The notes beneath the pieces are model-generated. The model saw only the letters and a list, made by a program, of their open reading frames with translations, ran no database searches and was not told the DNA's origin. DNA of 64,000 nucleotides from Lepeophtheirus salmonis (lineage: Eukaryota; Arthropoda; Copepoda; Siphonostomatoida; Caligidae): positions 15,996,001 through 16,060,000 of the forward strand of contig NC_052140.2 of NCBI RefSeq assembly GCF_016086655.4, written 5' to 3'. The first letter of the stretch is position 1, and each line of letters begins with the position of its first letter. The translations under genes were made by a program, and so were the position numbers. Below, one piece after another: positions 32,986-43,655 of this stretch.

Positions 32986-33779
32986 TGCTTGTTTTTATTT
33001 TATTAGAATATATATATAGACAATTTTTTTCCCTTTTTTTAAAAACGGGGCGCTTACATATATTATATGAAAAATCATTTGGTAAGTCGTTTGAATCATT
33101 CGACAGAAGTATTCACTTTTAAGAGAGAGATCCTCTCTGTTTTACTAAAAAGAGTGTCATTCTGAGCTTACAAATAAATATATTTACTTAGAGTGCATAG
33201 ACTAATATACGATAATATCTTTTGACAAAAAAAATTGGTTTTGAAAAATACCAATACTTGATACATTTTTGCAATTTCCACTACCAAAGTGTTTTATACT
33301 ACTACTGTGGTTTTTTTCCTCAATATAAATCCTGCATCAAACTCAATTCTCAGTCCTACAAGGAAGAGAACATTTGAAGGTAAATATACATAAATAATTA
33401 CCAATTATTGCATGATTATCTAATTGTCAACTGGTAATAAGTAAGGCAATATAGTCTTAAAAATTAAATTAAATTGACCTGAAAGACCCTTCTCTTATTT
33501 TTTTTTTTTATTTTTTTTTTTCAAATAATAAGTGGGGAAAGAAGTAATTTCGTATTTTTTGCTTTATTTCAATGTCTTATAAGAACTGTTAAAATAATCC
33601 GATTTAAGCCAAGTATGTCCTTTTCTGTTCAATAACGTGTTGTCAATCCAAATTTAGGATGCCCTTCTCGTAAAGGCCCATTTCCCTTTTGGCAAAAAAA
33701 GTCGGACAGCCAATTTTCACTGACCTCTATTGAGGCCAAATTTTTAGCCCCATGCGCGTTGGCCATTCACAGTAACAAG
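32986..33779. other. intergenic, nothing recognised
   Basis: AT-rich; two poly-T runs at about 33498-33522. 33640-33780 is less AT-rich and may be the eroded flank of the mariner relic that follows. Confidence 0.35.
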
Positions 33780-34178
33780 TGTTAGTGACTTGTTGTCAGA
33801 TGCCAACTGTATGGAGGGTACAAATGAGCTTCTGGCACATCATCAAAGATGTGCCCGTCCTGGTGTCTTGTTGTCTCCTACTCATCAATGCTGTTCACTT
33901 CTGTTAGATTGTCATCTTCAAACGGTGGTTGAGTTGTTCACTGTAGAGGGCAGAATTGAGCGGGGAAAAAATTGCTCGAACCATTGTTGTATATCACGAA
34001 TCGAAATATTATCTGCCCCGTATACATTGCAAATTTTCTTGGTTGCTTTCGACGTTTTTTTTTTTGTGTTTTTCTCAGGTTGTAAAAATGTAAAATATAG
34101 CAAATTTCTTCCTTTGAAACATCCATACTCGACGTACAAGAACTCACCATTGAACCGGCCAACAAGAATATTCTTCAT
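33780..34178 (-). pseudogene. mariner-type transposase relic (N-terminal helix-turn-helix)
   Basis: The minus-strand frame reads KKTSKATKKICNVYGADNIS followed by IRDIQQWFEQF, the first helix-turn-helix of mariner transposases (usual form AAKKICEVYGEDAL...QRWFARF). After a frameshift, EDDNLTEVNSIDE follows in place of the linker and second helix-turn-helix. There is no catalytic domain. Ends not found. Confidence 0.75.
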
Positions 34179-34859
34179 AAGCGTTTGTAGTAATCACTCA
34201 CACCTTTACAATGCATTATCGAATGATACGATGTGACCATTAATAACGAAATATATTTAATTATAAAAAAATGGCGGGAAATACAAAAAAAAAATTCCAC
34301 AGGCAAATATAGGCATTTGCAAATTATAAATGATTTATTTTGAATTTTACTTTAATGCTTTGATATGTTCAAAAAGACAGTTCATTTGTGGAGTTCAACG
34401 TCCATATCTTGGCCTCCTGCAATTACAACATTCATATTCCAAATAAAGTAAAACCTGTTCACTCCATAATATATATGTTATTGTGACGAAAACACAAGAC
34501 AAGAATTAGTCAAATTATCTTACATTTTTATTAATACGTTATTTTGATAACTTCTTCAGGGGCGTAGTAAATTGCATTTAAAGATTGTATGACTTCAATT
34601 ATAGAAAAGGATATGATCGATTATGTTTGGAAGGGGCCATATCGGAGCTATACAAAGTCTCATACGAGTATATTAATTGAAGGCTCTTGACTATGGCTAA
34701 TATTTGTATGAAATTAGAATCAAAAATCTTTTTTTAAGTGTTTATATAGTTTAATGTGCGGCAGTGAATCGTGCAGTAATTGATTCCCGTCTACAATCTC
34801 CCCCCAGATTTTCAAAATAGAAAAGGGAGAGAATTTAAATGTTTACCTGTGTATTGAAA
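34179..34859. other. intergenic, nothing recognised
   Basis: AT-rich; no inverted terminal repeat matching the flanking transposase relics could be identified. Confidence 0.35.
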
Positions 34860-35557
34860 TGTCATTAGCTATATTATTTCGCAAAATGACCTCCTTTGGC
34901 CGCAAGCATGGCCTCTATACTTGGGCGGAAGGCCAAGCAAGTCTTCTTCACAAAATCTTCACTCATGTCCTCCCACTTCTTGTCCACCGCAGCCTTCAGG
35001 GGCTCCACATTGGGTTGAGATGTCGCACAAGCCTTCTTCCCAATGGCACCCCACAACTCATAGTCAGGGGGGCTCAGGTCCGAGCATGACGACAGTCAAA
35101 ATTCCTTTGACCATAATCCCTTCGGGGGCGTCCCAAGGATTATAATTTGTGGAGGGCTTAGTTTTTTTTTTTTTTTTTTTGGAAAATAAATTCAAAATTC
35201 ATATTTTTAGACAAAAATATAAACAAATCATAGCTATTTAGTTATATTTTTTTTAGTTTTGCAATAAAATTTAACTATTATTATTATCTCAAGCTCTTCA
35301 TCGGGCTCCTGTCTATCTTTTCTTTCATCGAGTCCAAAAAAGCATGTTGAGACCATCCCTGCCAGGACTCCGTGCGAGGCTCGGCAATCCTGTTTCAGCT
35401 TCTTCACCTTGAAGAGAATCCTCTCCGAGCAGACGACGATCCTGACAGTTTCTACTACCTTGACATTAGCGTCAAACAAGTTGGATATCCTTTTTCTTTG
35501 AACCTCTATTGTCGCTCTCAATCGTAATACGAATATTGCTTTTAAAAAAATGTTCAA
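34860..35557 (-). mobile_element. Tc1/IS630-type element split by a family A insertion
   Basis: The minus-strand N-terminal part (about 35500-35260) reads QRKRISNLFDANVKVVETVR then CSERILFKVKKLKQD, a homeodomain-like helix-turn-helix. The C-terminal part (35097-34874) reads SSCSDLSPPDYELWGAIGKK then CLAFRPSIEAMLAAKGGHF, ending in TAA. The latter is the third catalytic block (SPPDYELWG) and the usual C-terminus of this lineage. Between them lies a family A element (about 35110-35240), and the central catalytic region with the first two Asp residues is missing. I recall the C-terminal sequence as a common sea-louse transposase type; that is memory, not proof. Confidence 0.85.
35110..35245 (+). 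repeat. family A repeat, copy 6 (inside Tc1 relic)
   Basis: tcgggggcgtcccaaggatta begins the element; poly-T and A/T blocks follow. The right terminus is missing. It sits between the two halves of the Tc1-type transposase. Confidence 0.65.
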
Positions 35558-36129
35558 ATTGGATTATAGAATAAGCTCATGTAACTTTAAATAGATTTTT
35601 ATAATAAGGGGTACTTGCTCTAAACAAGTTTAAATCCTACTGAATGATTCGCTGGCATACATTGTATACATATATGATATCATCAAACAATAGCTTTGGA
35701 ATTCTTTAATTTGTGTTTAGTACTATTTTTGTGTTTACGAAGCACTAAATATTCTTTAAAATACTGTCATTTGTGTATATTTGTTTAAGTAGAGTAAATA
35801 TTATACAGCTTTATATATATATATATGTATCAAAGGTTATCATTTCCCTGGAAACAAATTTTTAAATTATGATATCCTGGAAAATATCGAGATCCCGTTA
35901 GTAAATAATAAATAAATTGAGATTAAGCATTTTTTTTATTTATTAATTTTTTGAAGAAAAAAAAATTAAACTATGTAGTTTTAATACTTTTATTCTCAAT
36001 TCTTATTTCCAACACTTTTATCAATATTTGTATGAGGGTTACTGATTTATAGCCTGTGCGTCCTTCTTTTTTTAATTCGTATCTCGATCAGACTCGTAAC
36101 AATAACCAGTAAATACTGACGTATATTCA
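35558..36129. other. intergenic, nothing recognised
   Basis: AT-rich, with a (TA)n run at about 35812-35826. Confidence 0.4.
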
Positions 36130-36182
36130 ATTTAAGAAATAAATACTCCGAGCGCATTATCTACTGAGTTCCGTCGTTGGTT
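36130..36182 (-). other. tRNA-like 5'-half sequence
   Basis: The minus strand reads actcagtagataatgcgctc followed by ggagt, which resembles the D-arm/A-box region of a tRNA. No T-arm or matching acceptor stem was found, so it is a fragment at most. Confidence 0.3.
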
Positions 36183-36239
36183 CATATCGATATTTTGGTT
36201 TTCGAGACCAATATAGGTATCAGTAATTCGGTAATTTTC

Positions 36240-36720
36240 GATAATTGCCCTCGTCCAGGATCACGACCTCGATACATCCTCTGAAACGGGATAAAGAGGC
36301 TCCTGATCATGGATCCAAAGTGATCCTTGAGTGAAGCCACCTTATTGTGTGGTGACGTCTATTAGTTTGTTCCTCAAGATAGCCCCGACAAAATTATCCA
36401 TCGGATTAAGAATGGAGATGCTGGGAGGGGAGGGGCACTGGTCCTTGGTCACCATGTTGTAGCATCTTGTAAAACTGTCATATGAGATACTTATTAACAC
36501 ATCCTGACGTGTCACTGACTTCAAGATCATTTCCGATTGAGACGAACGATCTCGTTGGAGACTGTTCCATAATGATCTGCACCTTTTCTATAAAGTCTAT
36601 GTCTTCGACCTTCCTTGAGTCCTCATGTTACCTCTCCAACCTCGAAACAGTCACCCGTGTGTTCTTCATATCCTCCACTTTCTTCCTGGTTTCCTGGATG
36701 TAATGCATTGACTTCCTAGA
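36240..36720 (-). pseudogene. Tc1-type transposase relic, internally deleted
   Basis: Successive minus-strand frames give KSMHYIQETRKKVEDMK, TRVTVSRLER (helix-turn-helix), KVEDIDFIEKVQIIMEQSP and then PPSISILNPMDNFVGAI. The last is the third catalytic block of this lineage (usual PPSSPDLNPMDYFVWG). The C-terminal tail VASLKDHFGSMIRSLFI follows in another frame. The first and second catalytic blocks are absent, so the N-terminus is joined to the C-terminal part by a deletion. Several stops and frameshifts. Confidence 0.75.
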
Positions 36721-37689
36721 GGTGATACAGATGTCGCAGTTGCTGATTTGTCCTTCAAAGTAAATTAAACATAGTGGATGCAGCACATTTCTGTTCCTCG
36801 TCTGCAAACTGAATCTCCAGTAGTATAGTTGTGAAGAAATTAGACTGAATGAATATAGTTTGTCCGTACATTACGCAGGATTAAAAAAAAAGAAAATGAT
36901 ATGAGGATGTTCTTTGGTTCTTATGCAACCCAAAGAATCTGGAAATTGTATCATCAAGCCCTGTACTCCATATGACCTAGGAATTGTCCGAAATTTGAGG
37001 ATTTTTCTTATAAAGGAAATTCTTATTTTTCGTTTTTTTATAAAATAAAATTTTGTTTGAGGTAGGAGATTGGAAATTTGAGAGTACCTATACGCCATGA
37101 CTGGGCTCATTTTTTTTTATAACGTAGTGACGTTGTAAATACTGATCAAGTACTTAATATAGTCATGGAATTCTAGATACCTGGAATAAAGACGGCATTT
37201 TTCCTATTTCCAAATCAGCCATCTTTCCTTGTCCCAAATGAGCCATTTTTTTAATTATTATACACAGTAATATATCAGAGTAAAAAAGGGGGCAAATATA
37301 TTGTGTTTAACATTTTTGAAATGTCAAACTATAAATTTCGGTAAAGATTTGTCTTCCCCACATTTTTTTATTTACACATTTTAATCTTAATAATTTTTGT
37401 ATTACGCATTTTAAACTTAATAATTTTTTTTTTTTTACTATTTTTTTAATACTTACCATGGATATAGTTTAGTCGCCTTATTTGCATATAATCCCATATT
37501 CATGAATTTCCCACTATGAACAATGAAAAAGAAAAAATGAAGGAATATTTAATATTAGTTATCAAGGGTGTCAACTGATATGACGTGTTTTGTGGTTTCA
37601 TTACATGCTTAAAAATCCTTTCCGGGAATGACTGATTGAATATTCTATTATAAAGTGATGACAACTTATCCCTTGTGTAGAAAAAGTAC
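36721..37689. other. intergenic, nothing recognised
   Basis: AT-rich with poly-T runs. The open stretches at 36871-37110 and 37500-37808 (both minus) show no domain, and the latter runs into a family A element. Confidence 0.4.
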
Positions 37690-37895
37690 TCGAGGATGTC
37701 TGCAGGATTATATTGGGATGGGGGGGGGGGGCTGCTTGGTTTTTGGAATTTTTTCCAAAAATTCCAAATAAATTTCAAAAATGTATAACTATTCACAAAC
37801 AATTTCAAATATTAAATTTTCTAGCAAAAATCAAAAATTCATTTATTTAAGCGGCCACAGCCCCTTCAACCCCCCTTCTGGACGAACCCTGTACT
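37690..37895 (+). repeat. family A repeat, copy 7
   Basis: gaggatgtctgcaggattat followed by a G10 run; short A/T interior; right edge cagccccttcaaccccc, then tctggacgaaccctg. Confidence 0.65.
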
Positions 37896-38314
37896 ATTAT
37901 TACAAGCCAATTGGTATAGATATATGACAAAAATCTGTGTAAAAACAGGGTCCCACCAATAAAGAAAGATCCAAAAACTTTCATTAAAGTTTTACCCTTT
38001 GTCCGGTAATTATTGATCCTATTCAGTCCTAATCTAGAACTGTAGTCTGGTATCGTCAACTCCTAACTTGACGATCCTTAAAGAAAGTCAAATGAATCCC
38101 TTTTGACGTAATTGTGGGTTTTTCTCTTTTTTTTTATTATTATTATTCAGTTATATATATTAGCATAAATTAGATAGTCGAGGAAAAATATATTATGCTT
38201 TGATAATATTGCATCATAATTAAAACATGAATATTTTTATCAAGATATGTGCAATGCAATTAATACATATATCTTATTTGGCTATAGAAACCATCTTCAT
38301 ATTTAAAAAAAGTT
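37896..38314. other. intergenic; possible family D fragment
   Basis: cctattcagtcctaatctag and gactgtcg-like motifs around 38015-38095 hint at an eroded family D copy, but the ends are not recognisable. Confidence 0.3.
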
Positions 38315-38625
38315 AAGAACCGGTTCCAAAATTTCAAAAATCCATAGCTAATTACAAAAATTAAATCTATCGGAAAAAGTTTCAAATACTATTTTTTTGG
38401 AATTTTTTTTCAAAATTTCAAATATAAATCAAATATTAAAAAATAATCTTAAAATCTACATCTGTTCTCAAAAAAGTAAATTAAATTTTTTGGAGTAAAT
38501 TTTCAAAAATACATAGCTACTCACAGAAAATTGAATTTATTGGAAAACATATTTAAAAAATAATCTGTAAAAAGCAAAATTCCTTAATTGGGGGTGGGGT
38601 ATTTTTTTTTTTTTTTTCATAACTT
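38315..38625 (+). repeat. family A repeat, copy 8 (ends eroded)
   Basis: A/T blocks with aaatccatagctaattac, acatctgttctc and aatacatagctactcac motifs typical of the family, ending in a G-rich spacer ggggtggggta and a poly-T run. Confidence 0.6.
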
Positions 38626-38639
38626 AGAAAAATAATTTA

Positions 38640-38755
38640 TATTTAACTAGTAGTAATAAATAAGAATCGGAATCTGAAATTGAACATTATTTTCCCGGTT
38701 CTGATTCCAGAAAAAACACCCGATTCTGATTAATCGTCGCATCACTAGTTAATAG
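38640..38755 (+). repeat. family F MITE, right-end fragment
   Basis: gaatcggaatctgaaattga, ccggttctgattcc and gattaatcgtcgcatcacta match the right end of the family F element at 4377-4985. Confidence 0.55.
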
Positions 38756-38954
38756 AAGTGTTGTTCTAATTTCCATGGAACAACCGGCAATTGCTCTCAT
38801 GACAATTTTTACCTAATTTATAAATATTGTAATAGATAAAAAAAAAAAAGGAAGTGGGATTGAGATGGTGAGACACGAAGCATTTTTAGTACTTAATTAT
38901 TCATTCAAACCTTCCAATAATTAATAAGTCTCATTCATATTATTGAGTAGGAGA

Positions 38955-39135
38955 GACTACAACTTCCTTATTCTGATCTCAGTTTTTCTCTCAGTCATCG
39001 GAATTCTGAAATATCTGGGATTTTAGTAATTTGAGACTGTTATCGTTCATACTCATTTTTTACCCTTAAAACAATCTCCAAATTAAAAGTAGGATCAATA
39101 ATACTTATTTAAAAGTGTTTTTGATGACTATTTCC
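38955..39135 (+). repeat. family G dispersed repeat, copy 2
   Basis: tttttctctcagtcatcgg, ctgaaatatctgggatttta and cccttaaaacaatctccaa. The first part matches 3115-3230 in reverse and the last part matches 53080-53160. Confidence 0.6.
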
Positions 39136-39144
39136 TGTCCTCTT

Positions 39145-39335
39145 TATATCCTGTTTCCCTTCTTTCTAAGTCACAGCTAACTGTAGCCTGTCTAATGAAA
39201 CATCGTGAGCATTATTCTTTCTCTCATCCACCACATTCTTCAAATCGTCAGGGTTACCATATTGATTTTCAGTTTCTTTGTTTTTTTACATGCCCATTCT
39301 ATACTGGATTTTCATCATTGCTTATGGTTAACTAT
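39145..39335 (+). repeat. family C dispersed repeat, copy 6
   Basis: tcacagctaactgtagcctg, taatgaaacatcgtgagc and acattcttcaaatcgtcagg, as in 7970-8110 and 43480-43600. Confidence 0.7.
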
Positions 39336-39349
39336 GGACAGGATTTTCG

Positions 39350-40110
39350 GATGACCCAAGGAGAAGGCAGGAGCGAAATTTATGATATTACTGGACCCTT
39401 AAATTTATGTAAATATATACAAGTCGTGTACAAGTTATGATGTACAATTTGCAACTTGTATAAGCAAATTGTACAATTTCCAATTTCTTCGACATAAAGA
39501 CATTATTTAATTACGACATAGGTAGGAATAATTACCAATTAGGTTCATTCATACTATCAATTCAAAATACATTGTTATTATGTATTCATAAATAATATGA
39601 AGGTGGGCAATTGAAGGCTATATAATGTTCCAGAGAATACTTATATTTTAGACATTTGTATTAGAATAGTCAAAAATTACTCTTTAATTATATTATCCAT
39701 TGACGGGATATTCAATATTTGTAGTATCCTTATTCCATGTACTGTGAATGTTTCATTTAAAATTATTCATCTCATTTTTTGATTACAACTTGTATAATTA
39801 GATCCTACAAGTTAGAAATTGCACACAAGATATATATAGTTAATGAAGACCATAGTTAGTATCAGCTGTCAGTAATTTGATTTTTGGAGAAGAAAATGGA
39901 TTACCTTCTACATTTAAAAGACCATTAATGGAAGGAAAATATTATAGCTATATAAAAATACAAATATATTTATTTGATTATGAATTCTCAAACACTTGAA
40001 ACAAAAAATAGTTGATAATTCTTCTTTCAGAAGAAGATTGCAACACCACGATGATCACCATATATAATGAACAGAGTAAAAAGGAGCATTCGCGCCAACC
40101 TTTTATTCTT
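39350..40110 (+). repeat. family B dispersed repeat, copy 4, interrupted by family L
   Basis: Starts caaggagaaggcaggagcg, breaks at about 39415 and resumes at about 39850 with gaagaccatagttagtatc, aagaaaatggattacctt and ttctttcagaagaagattg. The gap is filled by a family L copy. Confidence 0.65.
39415..39842 (+). repeat. family L repeat, copy 2 (nested in B)
   Basis: Edges acaagtcgtgtacaagtta and acaacttgtataattagat; interior gagaatacttatattttag and gggatattcaatatttgtag match 25375-25815. This copy interrupts family B, which dates L as younger than B. Confidence 0.6.
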
Positions 40111-40954
40111 TTCTAATCATTATGTATATTGTGTTTTCTCGTAGTCGTTTTTCCCATGTCTACTCATACTGTTAGATCATCAGGGATGGGAGAAACTAAG
40201 GCCCGACTGCAAATGTATGACAACAATTCATTTTTTTCTCCTTTTTGCAGGGAGGGAGCTAAGGGGCTTAGCCCCGAAAAATGAAAACAATATAAACACT
40301 AAATAATTTGACAGTCATTTGAAGTTTAATCCGTGTACAATTTTCCTCCCGTTTTTATTTGTTTCATTTTATGTCTCGTTCATCCATGGAATATATTTTG
40401 TATGTGTCTAGGATTCCATGATTCATCATTGTCGGGGCTCGATTGCATTCTTACTCCTTTGATCAAGTATGTACTTGATACACTCAAACCTGATATGTTG
40501 TATATAAACACATGAAAAACAAATAACCTTTTGCTTTAATAATATAGACATGGTTGTAGATTTCTAGGAAATACAAACTTGTTTAGTTTAAGGAAGACTG
40601 ATATGCAAATAAGTTCTAGAACCTATCCAACATTACGTGAAATATATCAATCTAGAGAGATGGGGAAAAATTATAATTATTATTTCTGCAAAAAATACTG
40701 TAATCAATTAATTAAATCTAAAGTTATTTTTTCAACTATATTCATTCTTCCAATTAATTATAATTAATCTATTATACAAACCAAAAGAATAAGTTTTAGA
40801 AGAGAAGCCTATCAAATGTGTAATCAAATCAACGTCCGCATAATAAGACGTAATTAATTATATCTTTGAATCTCCTGGACAACATAATAAACTTAAGCCT
40901 TTGTTTGGTATTGATTTGTTATTGGTTTTTTACGTGATGCATATATGTACGTAG
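40111..40954. other. intergenic, nothing assigned
   Basis: Includes ggagctaaggggcttagcccc at 40255-40275, a small palindrome. The open stretches 40333-40515 and 40579-40767 (+) have no recognisable domain. Confidence 0.35.
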
Positions 40955-41110
40955 AATGGACTACAGGATTATATTTTGAGGGAGGCCTGGTTTTTGGGAG
41001 AAAAAAATTAACTTTCTTGTTATAATTTTCCAATATTATATTTTTTTTTTCAAAATTAAGTTTCCAATATTATATTTTTTTGAAATAACCCGCCCGAAGA
41101 CACTGTGGAA
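40955..41110 (+). repeat. family A repeat, copy 9 (short)
   Basis: ggactacaggattatatttt and ggaggcctggtttttggg begin it; A/T blocks; ends aacccgcccgaagacac. Strongly shortened interior. Confidence 0.55.
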
Positions 41111-41389
41111 TACGTGTATGACAAGTTTAAGTCCCGTATTGTGGCATTGAGACTTGTATTTTTGCTGAAGGTATAACCGAAAAAAATATTTCTGGTCAAT
41201 TTTTTTTAATTAAATGCATACTTTTATCTCAATACTCAATTAAATCATAAACTGGGTTGTAAGAAAAAATTGTATCTAAAGTAAGGACGAATATATAATT
41301 AAAATGACTTCATTGGATGTACAATTAAACACGGCATTAGTTGGTGTTGATTTGAGGTCCTTTGATCTAGAAATGTAGGAGAGAGAACG
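41111..41389. other. intergenic, nothing recognised
   Basis: AT-rich; may include the 5' flank of the transposase relic that follows. Confidence 0.3.
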
Positions 41390-41815
41390 CCAAATGTATC
41401 CAAGCAGATTCGAAAGCTGAGAAATATCCAGATGGTATAATCATAAGACAAGAAGGTTCTGGAGGATCAAATAAACGGGATGATTTCATAGAAAAACCTC
41501 ACGGAATAGGTGGAATACGATCGAAAATAAATTTCAATTTCGAAAGATTTAGGATTTACGGTGATGACGATACATTGTCACATTATCAAGATTGGATTGA
41601 GGTCCTATGTTTGCTCTCCTTTCCTTAACTGGCTAAAAAAAAATGAAAGCCAATTGCATGGAGAGGTCAAAGATGTTATTGTTAGCATAAAAAGATCGTC
41701 GAATATCAAGATCTTCTCTGACAAAAAGATCTTCAGGTCAACTTATTCATCCTTGATTTCTTCAAGAAGGATTAATTCATACTCTAAAGAACTTTCTCCT
41801 TCGTTATAATTATGC
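41390..41815 (+). pseudogene. Tc1-type transposase relic (N-terminus to first catalytic Asp)
   Basis: In frame 1 the translation gives PDGIIIRQEGSGGSNKRDDF, a basic/glycine-rich linker that follows the first helix-turn-helix. A second frame gives SISKDLGF and IKIGLRSYV, the second helix-turn-helix. Then comes SSNIKIFSDKKIF, the block carrying the first catalytic Asp (usual ILFSDEKIFTVD). The second and third blocks are not found downstream. At least one frameshift lies near 41520. Confidence 0.75.
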
Positions 41816-42544
41816 TATAAAGGTTCTTTTTAGTGAAATAGTACTAAGCTAATATAATCGATACGCATCCTATTCCAACCGATTACGAGTATAAAGACGA
41901 ACACTTTCTTATTAGTTATTGAGGAAACTGTTTATCACTGGAATGAATTGTTTGAGGTTAATCGTGATCACGAGTAAAGGCATTCCTTGAGACAGGGAGC
42001 ACACAAGGGGTTACATTACCCTATCGAAAAAATCAGGATTTTTCTGCAAATTTGACACTAATAGTAACTGATATTGGGAGTGAAGTACCATGGCCCTCCA
42101 CTAAGAAATGGCAGACGCCCGGCTGAGCAAAGGGCAAATGGTAAAATGAACATATGAAATCCTTCTTTTAATTGGTGACTCTAAAGTAGGTCCCCATGGG
42201 CGATTTGGTGGAAGAATGAAGCATATTGACCTATGGAGAATGACTTCTTGGTCTTTTTATGTATAATCCAGACGTTGATCCTTGGACATTGGTGAAATAT
42301 AATAGATTTAAATTCTTCCTTGATTTTCCTGAGTGACTTGTTCTCACAATTTACAACTTGTACAATGTACAAGCAAGATCGGATTAAGCAGATGTACTCT
42401 TTATGTGTATGCAAAACTTTTTAAATCCGCATAAAAGAAATACATCATAATTTTGAAAGTATTACTCTTGTGAATGGGGCATCAGTTGATGATCGAAGGT
42501 GAATTATTACCTTTTCAACGAAGTTAAACTGAGGTTATGTTTTT
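41816..42544. other. intergenic, nothing assigned
   Basis: Less AT-rich than average. The open stretch 42181-42414 (-) and the plus frame NPDVDPWTLVKYNRF near 42270 are suggestive but match no domain confidently. gttacattaccc at 42012 is a Helitron-neutral coincidence. Confidence 0.3.
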
Positions 42545-42793
42545 GCACTGTTTGTTAGTCACCAGGATTACGACACAAGTTACTGATCGATTTTCATCAA
42601 ACTTTGTACGAAGATTAAATATGGTCATAGTACGAGGCTTTAATTTTTGCGAGGTCAAGTTTATAGGTCAAATCTAATGTCAAAGAAAGCATACAAATAC
42701 ATGTTCGACCATAACTTTGAAAGAAATTGAGATACATCACTCAATTTGATTTTAGGCGAAGGTTCTGCACTCTACAGAGTGCCCATTCTAGTT
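42545..42793 (+). mobile_element. Helitron-like non-autonomous element (family I), 3' end preserved
   Basis: The element ends with a perfect 6-bp-stem hairpin GCACTCTACAGAGTGC (42768-42783), five bases later CTAG (42789-42792), then T. A hairpin just upstream of a CTRR end next to T is the 3'-terminal signature of Helitrons. The interior (gtttgttagtcaccaggatt, catcaaactttgtacgaag, cgaccataactttgaaag) recurs at 53655-53890. The 5' TC end was not located. No Rep/helicase coding sequence is present. Confidence 0.55.
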
Positions 42794-43024
42794 TTAAGTA
42801 CAATATAAATAATACGCATTTCATAAAACTTACATATTAAAATATTTTGTGATAATTGATTACATATAATTATTACACTAATTATGTGTATTACTGCCTT
42901 AATCCTAAACAATACATTAATTCAAGTGCTATAATCCGTAGGCATAATTCTTAATCCATTGTTTTGTTTTGTTTGCAAGACAACAAATTGAAAATACATA
43001 CATTAAATACATTTACAATATAAA

Positions 43025-43215
43025 CATCATTCAGGGGCGTCCAAAGGATTATATATATATATATTCTTTTTAATATTTTGGAAAAAATCCAAAAGTTAAA
43101 ATCTGTTGGAAAAAAAATTTAAAAATTAAATTTTTTGGGAAATTTTTTCAAAAATTCACGACTCTTCACAAAAAAATTCAGAAATTGTTTTTGTTTTTTG
43201 AAGAGCTAAAGATGT
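43025..43215 (+). repeat. family A repeat, copy 10
   Basis: tcaggggcgtccaaaggatt begins it (CAGGGGCGTCC intact), then (TA)n and A/T blocks with aattcacgactcttcac. The right end is lost. Confidence 0.65.
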
Positions 43216-43219
43216 AAAT

Positions 43220-43655
43220 CTGGTGTGTTTTTTAGCTAGCCCGTTAATTCGTAATTAGTGAGTTAGTGAATATCCTTTCCTAAATAGATTCAATTATATT
43301 CAAAACCTGTTTGAACGTTCGTGTGTACTCATAAAAGACGTAGTGTAGCCCTGGGGATTTGTTGGGGAGTTATAATTGTAAGTCTTTGTTGGAATCATAG
43401 TAGAATTGAGGATATACATTGGAGGTATTCCAGCAAATGTCTTTTTTTATATCCTTTATTCCTTCCTCTCTTGTCACAACTGATTGTAGTTGATCAAATG
43501 AAACGTCATGAGCATTATTTTTTCTATCCTCTAAAGCATTGTTCAAATTTTCAGGGTTACCATGTTGATTTTCGGGGTTTTTATAACATGCTCATTCTAC
43601 ACTTAATTTTCATTATTGTATATAACCTATTTAGATTAGTGATGACTCACAATGC
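43220..43655 (+). repeat. family C dispersed repeat, copy 7 (longest direct copy)
   Basis: Contains tttttagctagcccgttaat, ctggggatttgttggggag, gttggaatcatagtagaatt, catgagcattattttttct and tcaaattttcagggttacc. The open stretch 43321-43773 (+) is produced by this repeat and is not a gene. Confidence 0.7.

Noticed and set aside
32817..33122. 101-codon Pro/Ser/Phe/Leu-rich open stretch
   Set aside because: Produced by a C/T low-complexity tract; no purine-containing conserved motif.
33669..33780. core promoter of an unannotated gene in a GC-richer patch
   Set aside because: It adjoins the mariner relic and shows no initiator or downstream exon; more likely decayed transposon sequence.
33790..34236. 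148-codon plus-strand open stretch
   Set aside because: It is the antisense of the mariner N-terminal relic, which has clear family motifs on the minus strand.
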